A DNA stretch of 64,000 nt from Paenibacillus vini (GCF_018403325.1 NZ_BOSL01000003.1:1-64000); one strand, 5' to 3'. Positions 1-8,945 are shown, counted from the stretch's first letter. The notes: a model not told the origin generated them from the letters alone. Made by a program: numbers and translations.

Positions 1-114
1 GAAAAGCTGCTTAAATTCATCTGAATAAGTTATGGCCTTCGCACTTACATTCACCACGTACTTGTTTTGTGATAGGACCTCACGGTCCTCTTCGGTAAAT
101 CTCTTCTTGCTCAT
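1..114 (-). CDS. IS3-family-type transposase HTH protein, N-terminal fragment
   Basis: The minus-strand frame starts ATG at 114 and reads MSKKRFTEEDREVLSQNKYV, continuing into ...KAITYSDEFKQLF at the window edge. This matches the N-terminus of the helix-turn-helix first ORF (OrfA-like) of IS3-family transposases, which binds the element ends. The start is preceded by an uninterrupted run of 11 G on this strand (C120-C130 on the plus strand), which doubles as the ribosome binding site. It is partial: only 38 codons are visible. The family assignment rests on this short stretch plus the terminal repeats at 155-206. Confidence 0.55.
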   Translation of the reverse strand, partial: MSKKRFTEEDREVLSQNKYVVNVSAKAITYSDEFKQLF

Positions 115-206
115 GCAATCCCCCCCCCCCGATGCTTATTCCAGTATACAAAAAGGTACCCACAGCCTGAACACCTTTTTTCAAAGTGTCCAAACTATGG
201 GTACCA
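1..206 (-). mobile_element. Left end of an IS3-like insertion sequence, cut by the window edge
   Basis: Read on the minus strand, the element appears to begin at 206 with TGGTACCCATAG, a TG-starting terminus typical of IS3-type elements. It is followed by an inverted copy of the same motif (positions 155-204 form GGTACCCA...TGGGTACC with ACAC/GTGT inner arms) and then the start of a transposase-type reading frame at 114. Only the first about 200 bp are present; the rest lies outside the window. The boundary at 206 is inferred from the terminal motif because no target-site duplication can be tested here. Confidence 0.55.
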
Positions 207-253
207 GTTTAATTACCCCGGGCTCTTTTTGTTGGAATGATAGATTGGACTTA

Positions 254-706
254 TCAGGCATTGTCCAGGCAACCTGGGAACATGCCGGTCGTGATCGCGA
301 TTCGGTTCCAACTGTTGATCAAATTGATCGCAAAAATCAGATCCACCGTTTCTTTTTCACTGTAAAACGTCAAAATCCGGTTAAACAGTTCTTCCGACAC
401 TCCGCCCTTTGAAATCAAGGTAACGGCTTCTGCTAGTTCCAGAACGGCCTTTTCTTTGTCCGTATAGCACGGCGATTCTCTCCAGACGCTTACCAGGGCG
501 ATCCTTTGCTCCGTTTCGCCCAGCTTGCGCAGCTCGTTCGTATGCATATCGAGACAAAAGGAACAGCCATTGATTTGCGAAGCCCGAATTTTGATCAACT
601 CGTATACAATCCGGTCCAGTCCGCTTTCTCGGACATGGCGCTCCAGTTGGCTCATCGCCCGGTATACTTCCGGATTTGCAGTGTAATGGTTCAGTCTCAT
701 TTTCAT
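254..706 (-). CDS. Carboxymuconolactone decarboxylase/AhpD-like family protein
   Basis: 150 residues. The CMD/AhpD fold signature is visible: a CSFCLDMH motif (CxxCxxxH) around residues 48-55 with the preceding acidic patch, as in alkylhydroperoxidase-like AhpD proteins, where the two cysteines form the redox pair. Start ATG at 706 is preceded by GGAGG with 8-nt spacing. It lies 84 bp downstream of an ECF41-type sigma factor on the same strand. Carboxymuconolactone decarboxylases are one of the three protein classes (with oxidoreductases and epimerases) known to sit beside ECF41 sigma genes and be transcribed by them. The likely role is peroxide or electrophile defence, but the substrate is unknown. 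Confidence 0.85.
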   Translation of the reverse strand: MKMRLNHYTANPEVYRAMSQLERHVRESGLDRIVYELIKIRASQINGCSFCLDMHTNELRKLGETEQRIALVSVWRESPCYTDKEKAVLELAEAVTLISKGGVSEELFNRILTFYSEKETVDLIFAINLINSWNRIAITTGMFPGCLDNA

Positions 707-752
707 GATTCATTCCTCCACCTTGGATATATTTTTTGTCTTCAAATAGATA

Positions 753-779
753 GACAGGTGGAGAGAGGATTTTGTGACC
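753..779 (-). promoter_or_regulatory. ECF41-type promoter for the CMD/AhpD gene
   Basis: On the minus strand the sequence is GGTCACA, 16 nt, TGTC. The ECF41 consensus I recall is TGTCACA-N16-CGTC. Both boxes match except one base each, and the 16-nt spacer is exact. It lies between the sigma gene and the CMD gene, about 50 bp ahead of the CMD start, which is where the sigma factor's own target promoter is expected. Confidence 0.6.
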
Positions 780-790
780 GAAGCTCAGAG

Positions 791-1675
791 TCATTTCTTT
801 GCCGGTACGTGAATTAGCTTGTCCGGGTTGGTTATCAGGTAGATATTCACAATATGACCTGTGTGATCCCCTTCAATAAGAATGACTTTCACAGCGACCC
901 CGTTCCTATATAAGACAAGTCCTTCTTGACCATTGATCAAGGTCGGCACCAAATCGCCCTCCATAGAGCCTTTTTTCGTAATCCCGGCCCAGAACGCAAT
1001 GATCCGTTTTCTCGAGGTGATCGGATGAATAGCCGAGCGGACTTTGCCTCCGCCATCGCTCCACATCACGGCATCTTCGTTGAACATCTCCAGCAGGGGA
1101 GCAAACTCACCAGTGCGAGCTGCCTTTAGGAAGGCGCTAACCCAGCCGGGGACAATTTGATCGCTCGGTGGCGATTCAGGCGGTACCGGTCCCAGTTTCT
1201 TTCGAGCCCGGCTTAACAGCTTCCGGCATGCCGCTTCATTCTTCCCCAGTATCGATGCGATTTCATCATATTCTATGCCAAACGACTCCCTCAGCACAAA
1301 AACGGCCCTCTCTTGGGGAGAAAGGTGTTCCAGCATGGTCATAAACGCATACGAAATTTGTTCCTCTCTAAGTATGGGTTCATCCGCCGCATGAGATGTC
1401 TGCAGAAAAACGGGCTCCGGAAGCCAAGTGCCAAAGTAAGTTTCACGCGACAATCTAGGGGATTGTATAGCGTTTAAACTGCGGTTTACGACCGCTCGCC
1501 TAAAATAAGGCCCCGGGGCGCGAATATGTTCGAGTCCGGCGGCATTTTCGAACATTGCCAAAAATGTCTCCTGAACGATATCCTCGGCTTCGACCCAGGA
1601 TCCCGTCAACCGATAAGACAAGGCGGTCAGGTTCGACTTGTTCTCATGATAATATTGTTCCAAATCAGTGGTCAC
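791..1675 (-). CDS. sigJ: ECF41-family RNA polymerase sigma factor (SigJ-like)
   Basis: About 294 residues, longer than ordinary ECF sigma factors. It has a sigma-2 domain (roughly residues 8-75, with LTGSWVEAEDIVQETF), a sigma-4 HTH domain (about 115-165, SPQERAVFVLRESFGIEYDEIA) and a C-terminal SnoaL-like extension. The extension keeps DGGGK and NPDKL, the hallmark ECF41 motifs; this extension replaces an anti-sigma factor and tunes activity in cis. I chose GTG at 1675 because AGGGGG lies 9 nt upstream; a GTG at 1696 has no ribosome binding site. The neighbouring CMD gene and promoter 753-779 support the class. Confidence 0.87.
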   Translation of the reverse strand: MTTDLEQYYHENKSNLTALSYRLTGSWVEAEDIVQETFLAMFENAAGLEHIRAPGPYFRRAVVNRSLNAIQSPRLSRETYFGTWLPEPVFLQTSHAADEPILREEQISYAFMTMLEHLSPQERAVFVLRESFGIEYDEIASILGKNEAACRKLLSRARKKLGPVPPESPPSDQIVPGWVSAFLKAARTGEFAPLLEMFNEDAVMWSDGGGKVRSAIHPITSRKRIIAFWAGITKKGSMEGDLVPTLINGQEGLVLYRNGVAVKVILIEGDHTGHIVNIYLITNPDKLIHVPAKK

Positions 1676-1735
1676 TTTGACGGGCCCCCTATACACTTCA
1701 CAAGTAACATCGAGTCTGTTTTTTTTACTATATCA

Positions 1736-1774
1736 AATAAAAAAAGCCTTGTCCTGCGGAATCAGGACGAGGCT
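1736..1774 (-). terminator. Intrinsic terminator of the chemotaxis receptor gene
   Basis: Arms AGCCTCGTCCTG and CAGGACAAGGCT (minus strand) close a 6-nt loop and run into TTTTTTTATT. It lies just downstream of the receptor stop codon at 1792. Confidence 0.8.
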
Positions 1775-1791
1775 CTTTCGGTGACACAAAC

Positions 1792-3042
1792 TTAAAACTT
1801 GAAGATATGTATCGTTTTTTGAAGCTGGAATACCGCATTTTTCATCGCTTCGGTTTCATCGGCCATGGCCTGGATCGACGTAATTTGCTCGTTCATGGAT
1901 GCGGATACTTGTTCCGTACCGGCAGCGGACTGCTGAGTAATTGCCGATATGTTCTGGATGGATGCGGAGATGTTATGAGCGCTTTCCAGCATCGATTCGC
2001 TTTCTTTAGAGAAGGCGGAAATCTGTTCCGTAATATATTGTACGCTTTGCACGATTTCTTGGAAAATCCGTTCCGCTTCATGAATCATATCATTTTGCTG
2101 GCGAACGACTTCTTCGTTGATCTTGATGTTCTGTCCCGCAAGTTTGACGTCTTGTTCAATGCTGCGAACAAGATTAAAAACTTCTTTGGTGGAGGAAGTG
2201 GATTCCTCGGCCAATTTACGTACTTCCTGAGCAACTACGGCAAATCCGGCACCATGTTCTCCGGCCCGAGCAGCTTCGATGGAAGCGTTAAGCGACAAAA
2301 GGTTTGTCTGTTCGGCAATTTCCGAAATGGTAGCCGTAATCTTGGTGATTCCCCGGGCGTTTTTCGCAAGCGCTTCGATCGAATCGGCCACTTTTTCGGT
2401 CGCTTCAATATTTCTGCGCATGCCGTCCGCCTGCATGGATACGGAATCCCGGCCTTGTTCCACCAGCTTCAGCATTTCAATGGACCGGCTGCTCATTTCC
2501 CGGGTGGAATCCGTGTAGTTGCTCACTTTGCGTTCGATTTCGCCGATGGAATCTTTCATGCCGCTCACGTCTTCGGAGATTTCGTTGGCCCCTAGAGCAA
2601 GCTCATTGGAGGAGTGGCCTACCTGGGTCATGACGCTGATGAGCTCCTGATTCCGGTCCGCGATGCTGCGGCTTGAATCCATAACCTTGCGCGTAATTTC
2701 CGATGTCTCCTGCAAAATTTTGCGAAGCTTGTCCACCATGCTATTGAAGGCGCGATTCAAGTCTTCCATGCCCCCGGATTCCATGATTCGACTGGTGAAA
2801 TCCCCTTTGGCAATTTTTGCCGAAGCATTGGTGATATCCTCGAAAGAGCCTGTCAGCGCATTTTGCAAATAACGAGTGAGCGGATAGGTAAGCGCTCCCA
2901 GAACTACGATCAGGATGATCCCCACAAGCAACTTACCGACGATTGTGAATACGATCAATGCCGGAATGGCAAAAAGCGCGGCCACAAGATAACAAGCAGC
3001 GGAGATTTTCTTGGAAAGAGGAAGTCTGTTGAACCATGACAT
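1792..3042 (-). CDS. Methyl-accepting chemotaxis protein without an extracellular sensor domain
   Basis: 416 residues. Two hydrophobic segments (about residues 13-32 and 36-54) follow each other with almost no loop. A HAMP domain (about 55-110) and a full cytoplasmic signalling domain follow, including the hairpin-tip region around [22 protein letters not shown] and E/Q-rich methylation helices. It should relay signals to CheW/CheA. Lacking the usual periplasmic-side ligand domain, it may sense a membrane or cytoplasmic cue, or act through another protein. Start ATG at 3042 is preceded by AAGGAGGG; the frame is open upstream to 3120 but without a better signal. Confidence 0.9.
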   Translation of the reverse strand: MSWFNRLPLSKKISAACYLVAALFAIPALIVFTIVGKLLVGIILIVVLGALTYPLTRYLQNALTGSFEDITNASAKIAKGDFTSRIMESGGMEDLNRAFNSMVDKLRKILQETSEITRKVMDSSRSIADRNQELISVMTQVGHSSNELALGANEISEDVSGMKDSIGEIERKVSNYTDSTREMSSRSIEMLKLVEQGRDSVSMQADGMRRNIEATEKVADSIEALAKNARGITKITATISEIAEQTNLLSLNASIEAARAGEHGAGFAVVAQEVRKLAEESTSSTKEVFNLVRSIEQDVKLAGQNIKINEEVVRQQNDMIHEAERIFQEIVQSVQYITEQISAFSKESESMLESAHNISASIQNISAITQQSAAGTEQVSASMNEQITSIQAMADETEAMKNAVFQLQKTIHIFKF

Positions 3043-3228
3043 AGGTATTATGCCCTCCTTGTAAATTAGGATATATCTACCATGATTATAACATCGACAG
3101 GGCAATGGGGATAGGACCAAAAAAAAATTAGAATCAAGAAATAGGCTGAACGGAGCTTAAAAAAAAGAAATGAATATCCATGTTCTCATTTGGTGAAATT
3201 ACCTGTTACTAGGCAGATTGTTGCTTGC

Positions 3229-3258
3229 TTGACTCCATGATCTGATCATAGTTATATA
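3229..3258 (+). promoter_or_regulatory. Promoter with palindromic operator for the DHA2 exporter
   Basis: TTGACT (3229-3234), an 18-nt spacer and TATATA (3253-3258) form a sigma-A-type promoter. The spacer contains ATGATCTGATCAT (3237-3249), a perfect 13-bp palindrome placed where a repressor would block polymerase. No regulator gene is adjacent. Confidence 0.5.
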
Positions 3259-3343
3259 AAACATACATTAATGCCTTGAATTTGAAATATTAGAGAATGA
3301 AATCAATTTTATAAGATTCAAATATTGAGAGAAGGAGATCAAA

Positions 3344-4852
3344 ATGAACAATCATGGAAATGCTGGATCGGCCACATTCAAACGATGGCCTATTGTAATG
3401 GCGCTTCTTATTGGCGCGTTTGTCTCCATCTTGAATCAGACCTTGATGAACGTGGCATTACCGCATATGATGATTGATTTAAAAGTTAATGAGACGACCA
3501 TTCAATGGCTGGTTACCGGGTTTATGCTGGTGAACGGCGTGCTGATTCCGGTCAGTGCCTATCTCATGGAACGATTCACAACACGCACCCTATTTATCTC
3601 GGCAACTACCTTATTTGCGATAGGTACGCTGGTGTGCGGAATCGGGTCCAGCTTTGTCATGGTTTTGATCGGACGTCTTATCCAGGCAGCAGGCGCGGGG
3701 GTGCTCATGCCACTGATGACTGTCGTGTTCTTAACCATCTTCCCGATTGAAAAACGCGGACAAGCGATGGGGACGATGGGGATTGCCATGATTTTTGCTC
3801 CTGCCGTCGGCCCTACCTTATCAGGCTGGATCATTGAGCATCATCCATGGAATATGCTGTTCTGGATCGTACTGCCGTTCTCGGTGCTGTCCATTATTTT
3901 AGGCTTTATATTTATGAAGAATGTAACCGAAGTATCCCGTCCCAAGCTGGATTCCTTATCGATTGTATTGTCAACGCTTGGCTTTGGCGGCGTGCTTTAC
4001 GGTTTCAGCGAGGCGGGCAGCGAGGGATGGGGGGCGACGGAGGTTGTTGTCAGTCTGATTGTGGGCGTAGTCGCGCTTGTTCTGTTCCTCTGGCGCCAGT
4101 TGGCAAGCAAACATCCGATGCTGGAGTTCCGGGTGTTCAAGTACAATATGTTCTCTCTGACAACAGTAATTAATGTCGTGGTAACGATGGCGATGTACGC
4201 AGCGATGATTCTGCTTCCGATTTATTTGCAGACGATCCGCGGCTTTTCTCCGCTTGAGTCGGGATTGCTGCTGATGCCTGGGGCTATTTTGATGGGGATC
4301 ATGTCTCCGATTACCGGGATCATCTTTGACAGAATCGGCGCACGTTGGCTGGCGGTCATCGGGTTGGCCATCACGATCGTAACTACTTGGGAATTCAGCC
4401 GGCTCACGGACAGCACGACATACACCCATCTCATCCTGATGTACACCGCCCGGATGTTCGGCATGTCCATGCTGATGATGCCGATTCAAACCGCCGGGTT
4501 GAATCAGCTTCCCGCGAGACTAAATGCTCATGGCACAGCTATGTCCAATACATTGCGAACGATAGCCGGTGCGCTGGGTACCGCCTTACTGGTATCCATC
4601 ATGTCTTCCCGGACCAAGGAAAGGGTAACTGAGCTGGTCCTCTCGGCGGGCATTAATCCTAAGGATCCCGCGAATGCGGATCTGATGGCTCAATTTACGA
4701 ATGAGGCGACTATTTACGGCATAGATTATGCATTTATCATTGCCACGGGTATTACCGCCGTCGCTTTTGTCCTGTCGTTCTTCATCCGGAAAGTGAAGAT
4801 CAACCGGGAAGGGCAGGGCAAGGAAGTCGAAGTGAAGCCGGCCAAGGCTTAA
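3344..4852 (+). CDS. DHA2-family multidrug efflux transporter (EmrB/QacA, LmrB-like)
   Basis: 502 residues of predominantly hydrophobic segments, consistent with a 14-helix proton-driven MFS exporter. The DHA2 signature LNQTLMNVALPHM is in helix 1, and the antiporter motif C-like FAPAVGPTLSGWI is in helix 5. Start ATG is preceded by GAGAAGGAGATC. It is monocistronic, with its own promoter and a strong terminator at 4877-4930. The closest described relatives by sequence feel are LmrB/MdeA-type lincosamide and dye exporters; the actual substrate cannot be read from sequence. Confidence 0.9.
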   Translation: MNNHGNAGSATFKRWPIVMALLIGAFVSILNQTLMNVALPHMMIDLKVNETTIQWLVTGFMLVNGVLIPVSAYLMERFTTRTLFISATTLFAIGTLVCGIGSSFVMVLIGRLIQAAGAGVLMPLMTVVFLTIFPIEKRGQAMGTMGIAMIFAPAVGPTLSGWIIEHHPWNMLFWIVLPFSVLSIILGFIFMKNVTEVSRPKLDSLSIVLSTLGFGGVLYGFSEAGSEGWGATEVVVSLIVGVVALVLFLWRQLASKHPMLEFRVFKYNMFSLTTVINVVVTMAMYAAMILLPIYLQTIRGFSPLESGLLLMPGAILMGIMSPITGIIFDRIGARWLAVIGLAITIVTTWEFSRLTDSTTYTHLILMYTARMFGMSMLMMPIQTAGLNQLPARLNAHGTAMSNTLRTIAGALGTALLVSIMSSRTKERVTELVLSAGINPKDPANADLMAQFTNEATIYGIDYAFIIATGITAVAFVLSFFIRKVKINREGQGKEVEVKPAKA

Positions 4853-4876
4853 GTAAGTATAGTTGAAGAATATATA

Positions 4877-4930
4877 AAACAAGCTGAATGCGGTCAGGGC
4901 GGGAACCCTGTAGCTTCAGCTTGTTTTATT
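4877..4930. terminator. Terminator after the DHA2 exporter
   Basis: Outer arms AAAACAAGCTGAA / TTCAGCTTGTTTT and inner arms CAGGG / CCCTG. A T-rich run follows on the plus strand, and an A-run on the other side makes it potentially bidirectional. Confidence 0.8.
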
Positions 4931-4980
4931 GTGGTTGGCCAATGGGGAGATCTCAATCGAAGGAGGCACCTTGGCACCTT

Positions 4981-5167
4981 CATTGGATGAATTCCAATGA
5001 GAGGCTCCAAGGAGGGGGAATTCGTGAGACTTGATTGGATAATTTCCAATCAGATGTCCAAATTTCCCGCAAAAGCAGCCACATCCACGGCTTTCATTGG
5101 ATTTAATCCAACGACAGCGCTGGGTCGATAAGAAAAGGCTTAATTTCATTGGATATATTCCAATGAA
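4981..5167. repeat. Array 1 of four phased palindromes (TCRTTGGA-N5-TCCAAYGA type)
   Basis: Palindromes at 4981-4999, 5032-5052, 5095-5113 and 5145-5167, each ATTGGA-N5-TCCAAT or a one-base variant with 7-9 bp arms. Centres are at about 4990, 5042, 5104 and 5156, giving steps of 52, 62 and 52 bp. A fifth related palindrome (ATTGGGAATCCCAAT, centre 5207) forms the top of the cellobiose phosphorylase terminator one further 51-bp step away. The intervening sequences are not repeated. The 390-bp stretch between the two genes contains no convincing gene. A second array with the same geometry lies at 51961-52145. Confidence 0.85.
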
Positions 5168-5179
5168 CTCACAGGATCA

Positions 5180-5225
5180 AAAAAGATAGGGCCGGAATCA
5201 TTGGGAATCCCAATAATTCCGGCCC
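5180..5225 (-). terminator. Terminator of the cellobiose phosphorylase gene
   Basis: A long hairpin with outer arms GGGCCGGAAT / ATTCCGGCCC and inner arms ATTGGG / CCCAAT (5189-5225) is followed on the minus strand by TATCTTTTTT. The stem tip is itself a member of the ATTGGn palindrome family of array 1. Confidence 0.85.
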
Positions 5226-5315
5226 TTTAAGTTGCTCTACCTATGGTAAAGCGATTTGCTACTCCAATCACGAGATACTAGCAAAGCCATGTTTCGTCAT
5301 TGGCTGTGGAGTGAT

Positions 5316-7757
5316 TTAGCCCAGCGTTACGACAACTTTATGGACGCCGCCGTCGCCGAACGGTGCAATAATGTTGCCTTCTACGGCATTGCCGTCAACC
5401 GTCATGCTCTTCACGCCTTTGGATACATGATCCGGGTTGTTGATTTGGATCACGTAAGTGTCACCGCGGAATACGCGGGTGATTTCAAAGCCGTCCCAAG
5501 CTGTAGGAATACAAGGTTCAACCTTCAGACCGTTGAAGTCCGCTTGAATACCGAGGATCGCTTGCGTGATCGCTACATAGTTCCAGGCAGCCGTACCGGT
5601 CAACCAGGAGTTTTTCGCTTCCCCGTGACGGACCGCATCCTTACCGGCGATCATTTGCGAATAAACGTATGGTTCCATGCGGTGAACTTCACTGATGTCT
5701 TCCAGGTAGGCCGGAGCGATTTTCGAATAAACTTCGAACGCTCTGTCGCCATTGCCGAGCACAGTTTCCCCGATCATGATCCAAGGGTTGTTGTGGCAGA
5801 AAATACCGGCATTTTCTTTGTAGCCCGGAGGATACGTAGAAATTTCACCCAAGTTCAGATAGTACTTGGAATACGGAGGCTGCTGCAGCACGATACCGTA
5901 TTTCGTGTCGAGTCTTTCCTTGACGGAAGTCATCGCCTTAGCGGCAAGACCTTCTTCTACGCCGATACCGGCCATGACGCACATACCTTGCGGCTCGATG
6001 AAGATTTGACCTTCTTCGTTTTCCTTGCTGCCGATTTTTTCGCCGTAGTGGTCGTAAGCGCGCAGGAACCAGTCGCCGTCAAAACCGTGCTCGAGCGTGA
6101 TCGCGCTCATTTTCTCCGCTTGGGAAACGGCTTCAGCAGCTTCGTCTTCCAGGCCGCGCATCCGGCAGATTTCCGCAAAGTCAGGGCTCACATAGACGAA
6201 CAGGCCTGCGATAAATACGGATTCAGCCGTACCGCCTGCAATGTTCTCGGTGGTTTGGAACGATTCGCCCGGTTCCTTGGAGAAGCAGTTCAGGTTGAGG
6301 CAGTCGTTCCAGTCCGCACGGCCGATGAGCGGCAAACCGTGAGGTCCGAGGTTGTGAATAACATGATAGTAAGAGCGCTTCAAATGCTCGAACAGGGTGG
6401 CAGTGTTGTCCGGATTGCTGTCGAACGGAACTTGTTCGTCCAGAATGCTGACATCGCCGGTTTCTTTAATATAAGCGGCTGTTCCGAGAATCAGCCACAA
6501 CGGATCGTCATTAAAGCCGCTGCCGACTTCGTTGTTGCCCTTTTTGGTGAGCGGTTGATATTGGTGATATGCGCTACCGTCTTCAAATTGCGTAGCGGCG
6601 ATGTCGAGAATCCGTTCTCTGGCGCGCTCCGGAATTTGATGTACGAAGCCGAGCAAATCCTGGTTCGAATCGCGGAAGCCCATACCGCGGCCGATGCCGG
6701 ACTCGAAATAGGAAGCGGAACGGGACATGTTGAACGTAACCATACATTGATACGGGTTCCAGATGTTGACCATCCGGTTCAGCTTGTCGTCACCGCTGTT
6801 AATTTGGTATTTGGACAGCAAGTTCTCCCAGTAGGAAGCAAGCTCTTCCATAGCGCGATCCACATCGGCGTCGGTAGCGAACTTCTCGATCATCGCTTGA
6901 GCCGGTTTCTTGTTGATGACGCTAGGAGCTTCCCATTTGTCTTCTTCGGCAACTTCAACATAACCAAGAATGAAGACGAGGCTTTGCTCTTCGCCCGGTG
7001 CGAGGGTCAGCTTCACTTCATGCGAGCCGATCGGGGACCATCCGCTGGCTACGGAGTTGGTTGCTTTACCAGCTACGACAACTTGCGGTTCATGCAGGCC
7101 GTTATAAAGACCGACGAACGATTCGCGATCCGTATCGAAACCGTCGATATTCCGGTTGACGGAATAGAAGGCATAGTGGTTTCTGCGTTCGCGGTATTCG
7201 GTTTTGTGGTAGATGACGGAATCCTTAACTTCCACTTCACCGGTGCTGAGGTTACGCTGGAAGTTGGTCATGTCGTCCTGGGCATTCCAGAGACAGAATT
7301 CGGCAAAGGAGAAGAGGGAAACCGTCTTCGTAGCCGAGCTTGTATTTTTAACGGTCAAGCGGTGTACTTCACCGTTGTAGCCCAGCGGAATGAAGGCGAG
7401 CTGGTTGACGGAAATGCCGCCGCGTTCCCCGGTGATCGAAGTATAACCAAGACCATGACGGCACTCGTAGAAGTCAAGATCGCGTTTTACAGGCATCCAG
7501 CCCGGTGTCCAGAAATCGTCGTTGTCATGATCGCGCAGATAATAGTAACGGCCGCCGGTATCCAGCGGTATATTGTTGTAGCGGTAGCGAGTCAAACGGC
7601 GCAAGCGGGCATCACGGTAAAAAGTGTAGCCGCCGGCTGTATTGGAGATCAGTCCGAAAAATTGCTCGTTACCGAGATAGTTAATCCACGGATAAGGGGT
7701 TTGTGGCGTGTTAATCACGTATTCTTTGCGAACGTCGTCAAAATGTCCGAATTTCAT
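5316..7757 (-). CDS. cbp: Cellobiose phosphorylase (GH94)
   Basis: 813 residues, the normal size for cellobiose phosphorylase, which splits cellobiose with phosphate into glucose 1-phosphate and glucose in the cytoplasm. The N-terminus ([15 protein letters not shown]..., [34 protein letters not shown]) closely follows the clostridial enzyme as I remember it. The catalytic acid lies in the [10 protein letters not shown] motif near residue 485. I use ATG at 7757, preceded by GGGAGAG. It is the second gene after a LacI-type repressor, with an AACGCGCGTT operator in the 98-bp gap. No dedicated cellobiose transporter is in the window. Confidence 0.9.
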   Translation of the reverse strand: MKFGHFDDVRKEYVINTPQTPYPWINYLGNEQFFGLISNTAGGYTFYRDARLRRLTRYRYNNIPLDTGGRYYYLRDHDNDDFWTPGWMPVKRDLDFYECRHGLGYTSITGERGGISVNQLAFIPLGYNGEVHRLTVKNTSSATKTVSLFSFAEFCLWNAQDDMTNFQRNLSTGEVEVKDSVIYHKTEYRERRNHYAFYSVNRNIDGFDTDRESFVGLYNGLHEPQVVVAGKATNSVASGWSPIGSHEVKLTLAPGEEQSLVFILGYVEVAEEDKWEAPSVINKKPAQAMIEKFATDADVDRAMEELASYWENLLSKYQINSGDDKLNRMVNIWNPYQCMVTFNMSRSASYFESGIGRGMGFRDSNQDLLGFVHQIPERARERILDIAATQFEDGSAYHQYQPLTKKGNNEVGSGFNDDPLWLILGTAAYIKETGDVSILDEQVPFDSNPDNTATLFEHLKRSYYHVIHNLGPHGLPLIGRADWNDCLNLNCFSKEPGESFQTTENIAGGTAESVFIAGLFVYVSPDFAEICRMRGLEDEAAEAVSQAEKMSAITLEHGFDGDWFLRAYDHYGEKIGSKENEEGQIFIEPQGMCVMAGIGVEEGLAAKAMTSVKERLDTKYGIVLQQPPYSKYYLNLGEISTYPPGYKENAGIFCHNNPWIMIGETVLGNGDRAFEVYSKIAPAYLEDISEVHRMEPYVYSQMIAGKDAVRHGEAKNSWLTGTAAWNYVAITQAILGIQADFNGLKVEPCIPTAWDGFEITRVFRGDTYVIQINNPDHVSKGVKSMTVDGNAVEGNIIAPFGDGGVHKVVVTLG

Positions 7758-7781
7758 GAATAAAGTCTCTCCCTTCGTTTG

Positions 7782-7796
7782 TGAACGCGCGTTTAT
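7782..7796 (-). promoter_or_regulatory. LacI-type operator ahead of cellobiose phosphorylase
   Basis: AACGCGCGTT at 7784-7793, flanked by TG...TA, matches the core of the larger palindrome upstream of the repressor gene (8926-8945). It lies about 27 bp before the phosphorylase start codon, fitting repression by the adjacent LacI-family protein. Confidence 0.7.
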
Positions 7797-7800
7797 TTTG

Positions 7801-7834
7801 AAGAAAAGGACCGCCTCGCCCATAAGGTGAGGCG
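7801..7834 (-). terminator. Hairpin between lacI-type gene and cbp
   Basis: Arms CGCCTCACC / GGCGAGGCG on the minus strand, then GTCCTTTTCTT. The T-run is imperfect, so it may be a leaky terminator that separates regulator and enzyme expression. Confidence 0.5.
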
Positions 7835-7855
7835 TTTGCGCTGCCGAAGCAGCGT

Positions 7856-8908
7856 CTAATTCCCGGCCGGTTTGCAGGAATCCCTGATTACGAGTCGGGC
7901 GGGAAAACTTACCGTGCTGAAGGTTGGTTCGTCAGCATTGCAGAGGCCGATCACTTTCTCCACAGCCGCTTTGGCCATATCGTCGATCGGCAGCTTCACC
8001 GAAGTCAGCTTGGGAGTGATCCGTGCCGAGAGCTGTACATCATCGAAGCCGATCATGGAAAGATGGTCGGGGACGCTGATCCCATGCTCGGCAAACGCTT
8101 CCATGGCAGATATCGCCATATCGTCGTTCGAGCTGAACAGGGCGGAAGGTAATCTGCCGCTCTCGGCCAGCCTGGATGCTTCTCTGTAGGCGGTTTCCTT
8201 CAGAAAGTCGCCTTCCAGAATGAATTCGTCAATAATCGGCAGCCCATGCTTCTTCAGCGTGTTTTCGTAGGCCATATAGCGTTCCCGACCGGAGAAGGTA
8301 TTCATTCTTCCCTTGATAATCCCGATTTCCCGGTGGCCGAGTTCAATCAGGTATTCGATCGCTTCGATCGTTCCCTCGTAATCCATGGAATTGATGACCG
8401 CCAGATGATTCTTATTCAGGCGTTCAGCCATAATTTCCGAGATATCGTAGTCGATGAGAACGAGCGGCGCTTCTTGGCTCACCAATTCGCTTACGAGCTC
8501 AATGTCCTTCTGGGTTCCTACGAGAATGCCGCCGTCGATCCGCTTTTGCAGGAAAGCCTGTTTGATCTTTTGAAAATCGCCCGGTGAATAAACGGTATGG
8601 ATAAGTACATAGAATCCACGGGCGTTCGCCGTGTCGACGACGAGATCGACGATCGGGGCAAAGTAGCTGTTTTGGTAAATGCGGCTCGCGTTTTCCTTCT
8701 CGTTCATACTGATAGCGAACAGCCCGATCGTATCGGTCCGCTTGCCGGCCAGCGCTCTGGCAAAGCTGTTGGGTTCGTATTGGTACTGCTCAATGACTCG
8801 CAGGACCTTGGCCCGTGTCGCTTCGGGAACGTTGGAATAGTTGTTGATGACGCGGGATACGGTACTGCGGGATACCCCAGCCAACTTGGCAATATCTTCG
8901 CTGCGCAT
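7856..8908 (-). CDS. LacI/GalR-family transcriptional regulator
   Basis: 350 residues. It has an N-terminal HTH ([21 protein letters not shown], hinge around residues 45-60 with [10 protein letters not shown]) and a periplasmic-binding-protein-like effector domain (about 60-340, with GFDDVQLS near the end). ATG at 8908 has GAGGGGAG in front. It likely represses itself and the downstream cellobiose phosphorylase: identical operator cores sit upstream of both genes. The inducer is probably cellobiose or a derivative, inferred from context only. Confidence 0.92.
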   Translation of the reverse strand: MRSEDIAKLAGVSRSTVSRVINNYSNVPEATRAKVLRVIEQYQYEPNSFARALAGKRTDTIGLFAISMNEKENASRIYQNSYFAPIVDLVVDTANARGFYVLIHTVYSPGDFQKIKQAFLQKRIDGGILVGTQKDIELVSELVSQEAPLVLIDYDISEIMAERLNKNHLAVINSMDYEGTIEAIEYLIELGHREIGIIKGRMNTFSGRERYMAYENTLKKHGLPIIDEFILEGDFLKETAYREASRLAESGRLPSALFSSNDDMAISAMEAFAEHGISVPDHLSMIGFDDVQLSARITPKLTSVKLPIDDMAKAAVEKVIGLCNADEPTFSTVSFPARLVIRDSCKPAGN

Positions 8909-8925
8909 AAAGGCTCCCCTCTTTC

Positions 8926-8945
8926 TTATAAACGCGCGTTTATAA
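8926..8945. promoter_or_regulatory. Perfect 20-bp palindromic operator upstream of the LacI-type gene
   Basis: TTATAAACGCGCGTTTATAA is a perfect palindrome with the central CpG-rich core typical of LacI-family operators. The core AACGCGCGTT recurs at 7784-7793 ahead of cbp, suggesting autoregulation plus control of the enzyme. Confidence 0.8.

Noticed and set aside
1807-2595. 262-codon plus-strand frame opposite the chemotaxis receptor
   Set aside because: It is a shadow of the helical signalling domain, with no start signal and no known domain.
4916-5149. 77-codon minus-strand frame across array 1
   Set aside because: It has no ribosome binding site and simply translates the palindromes. 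Steps of 52 and 62 bp are not multiples of three, so the array is not a coding repeat.
4981-5167. CRISPR-like array of about 20-bp repeats and about 30-40-bp spacers
   Set aside because: The repeats are palindromic and vary between units, spacings alternate 52-62-52, there are only four units, and no cas genes are in the window.
5256-7763. 835-codon plus-strand frame opposite cellobiose phosphorylase
   Set aside because: The minus-strand frame has clear GH94 motifs and a ribosome binding site; the plus frame has no recognisable protein features.
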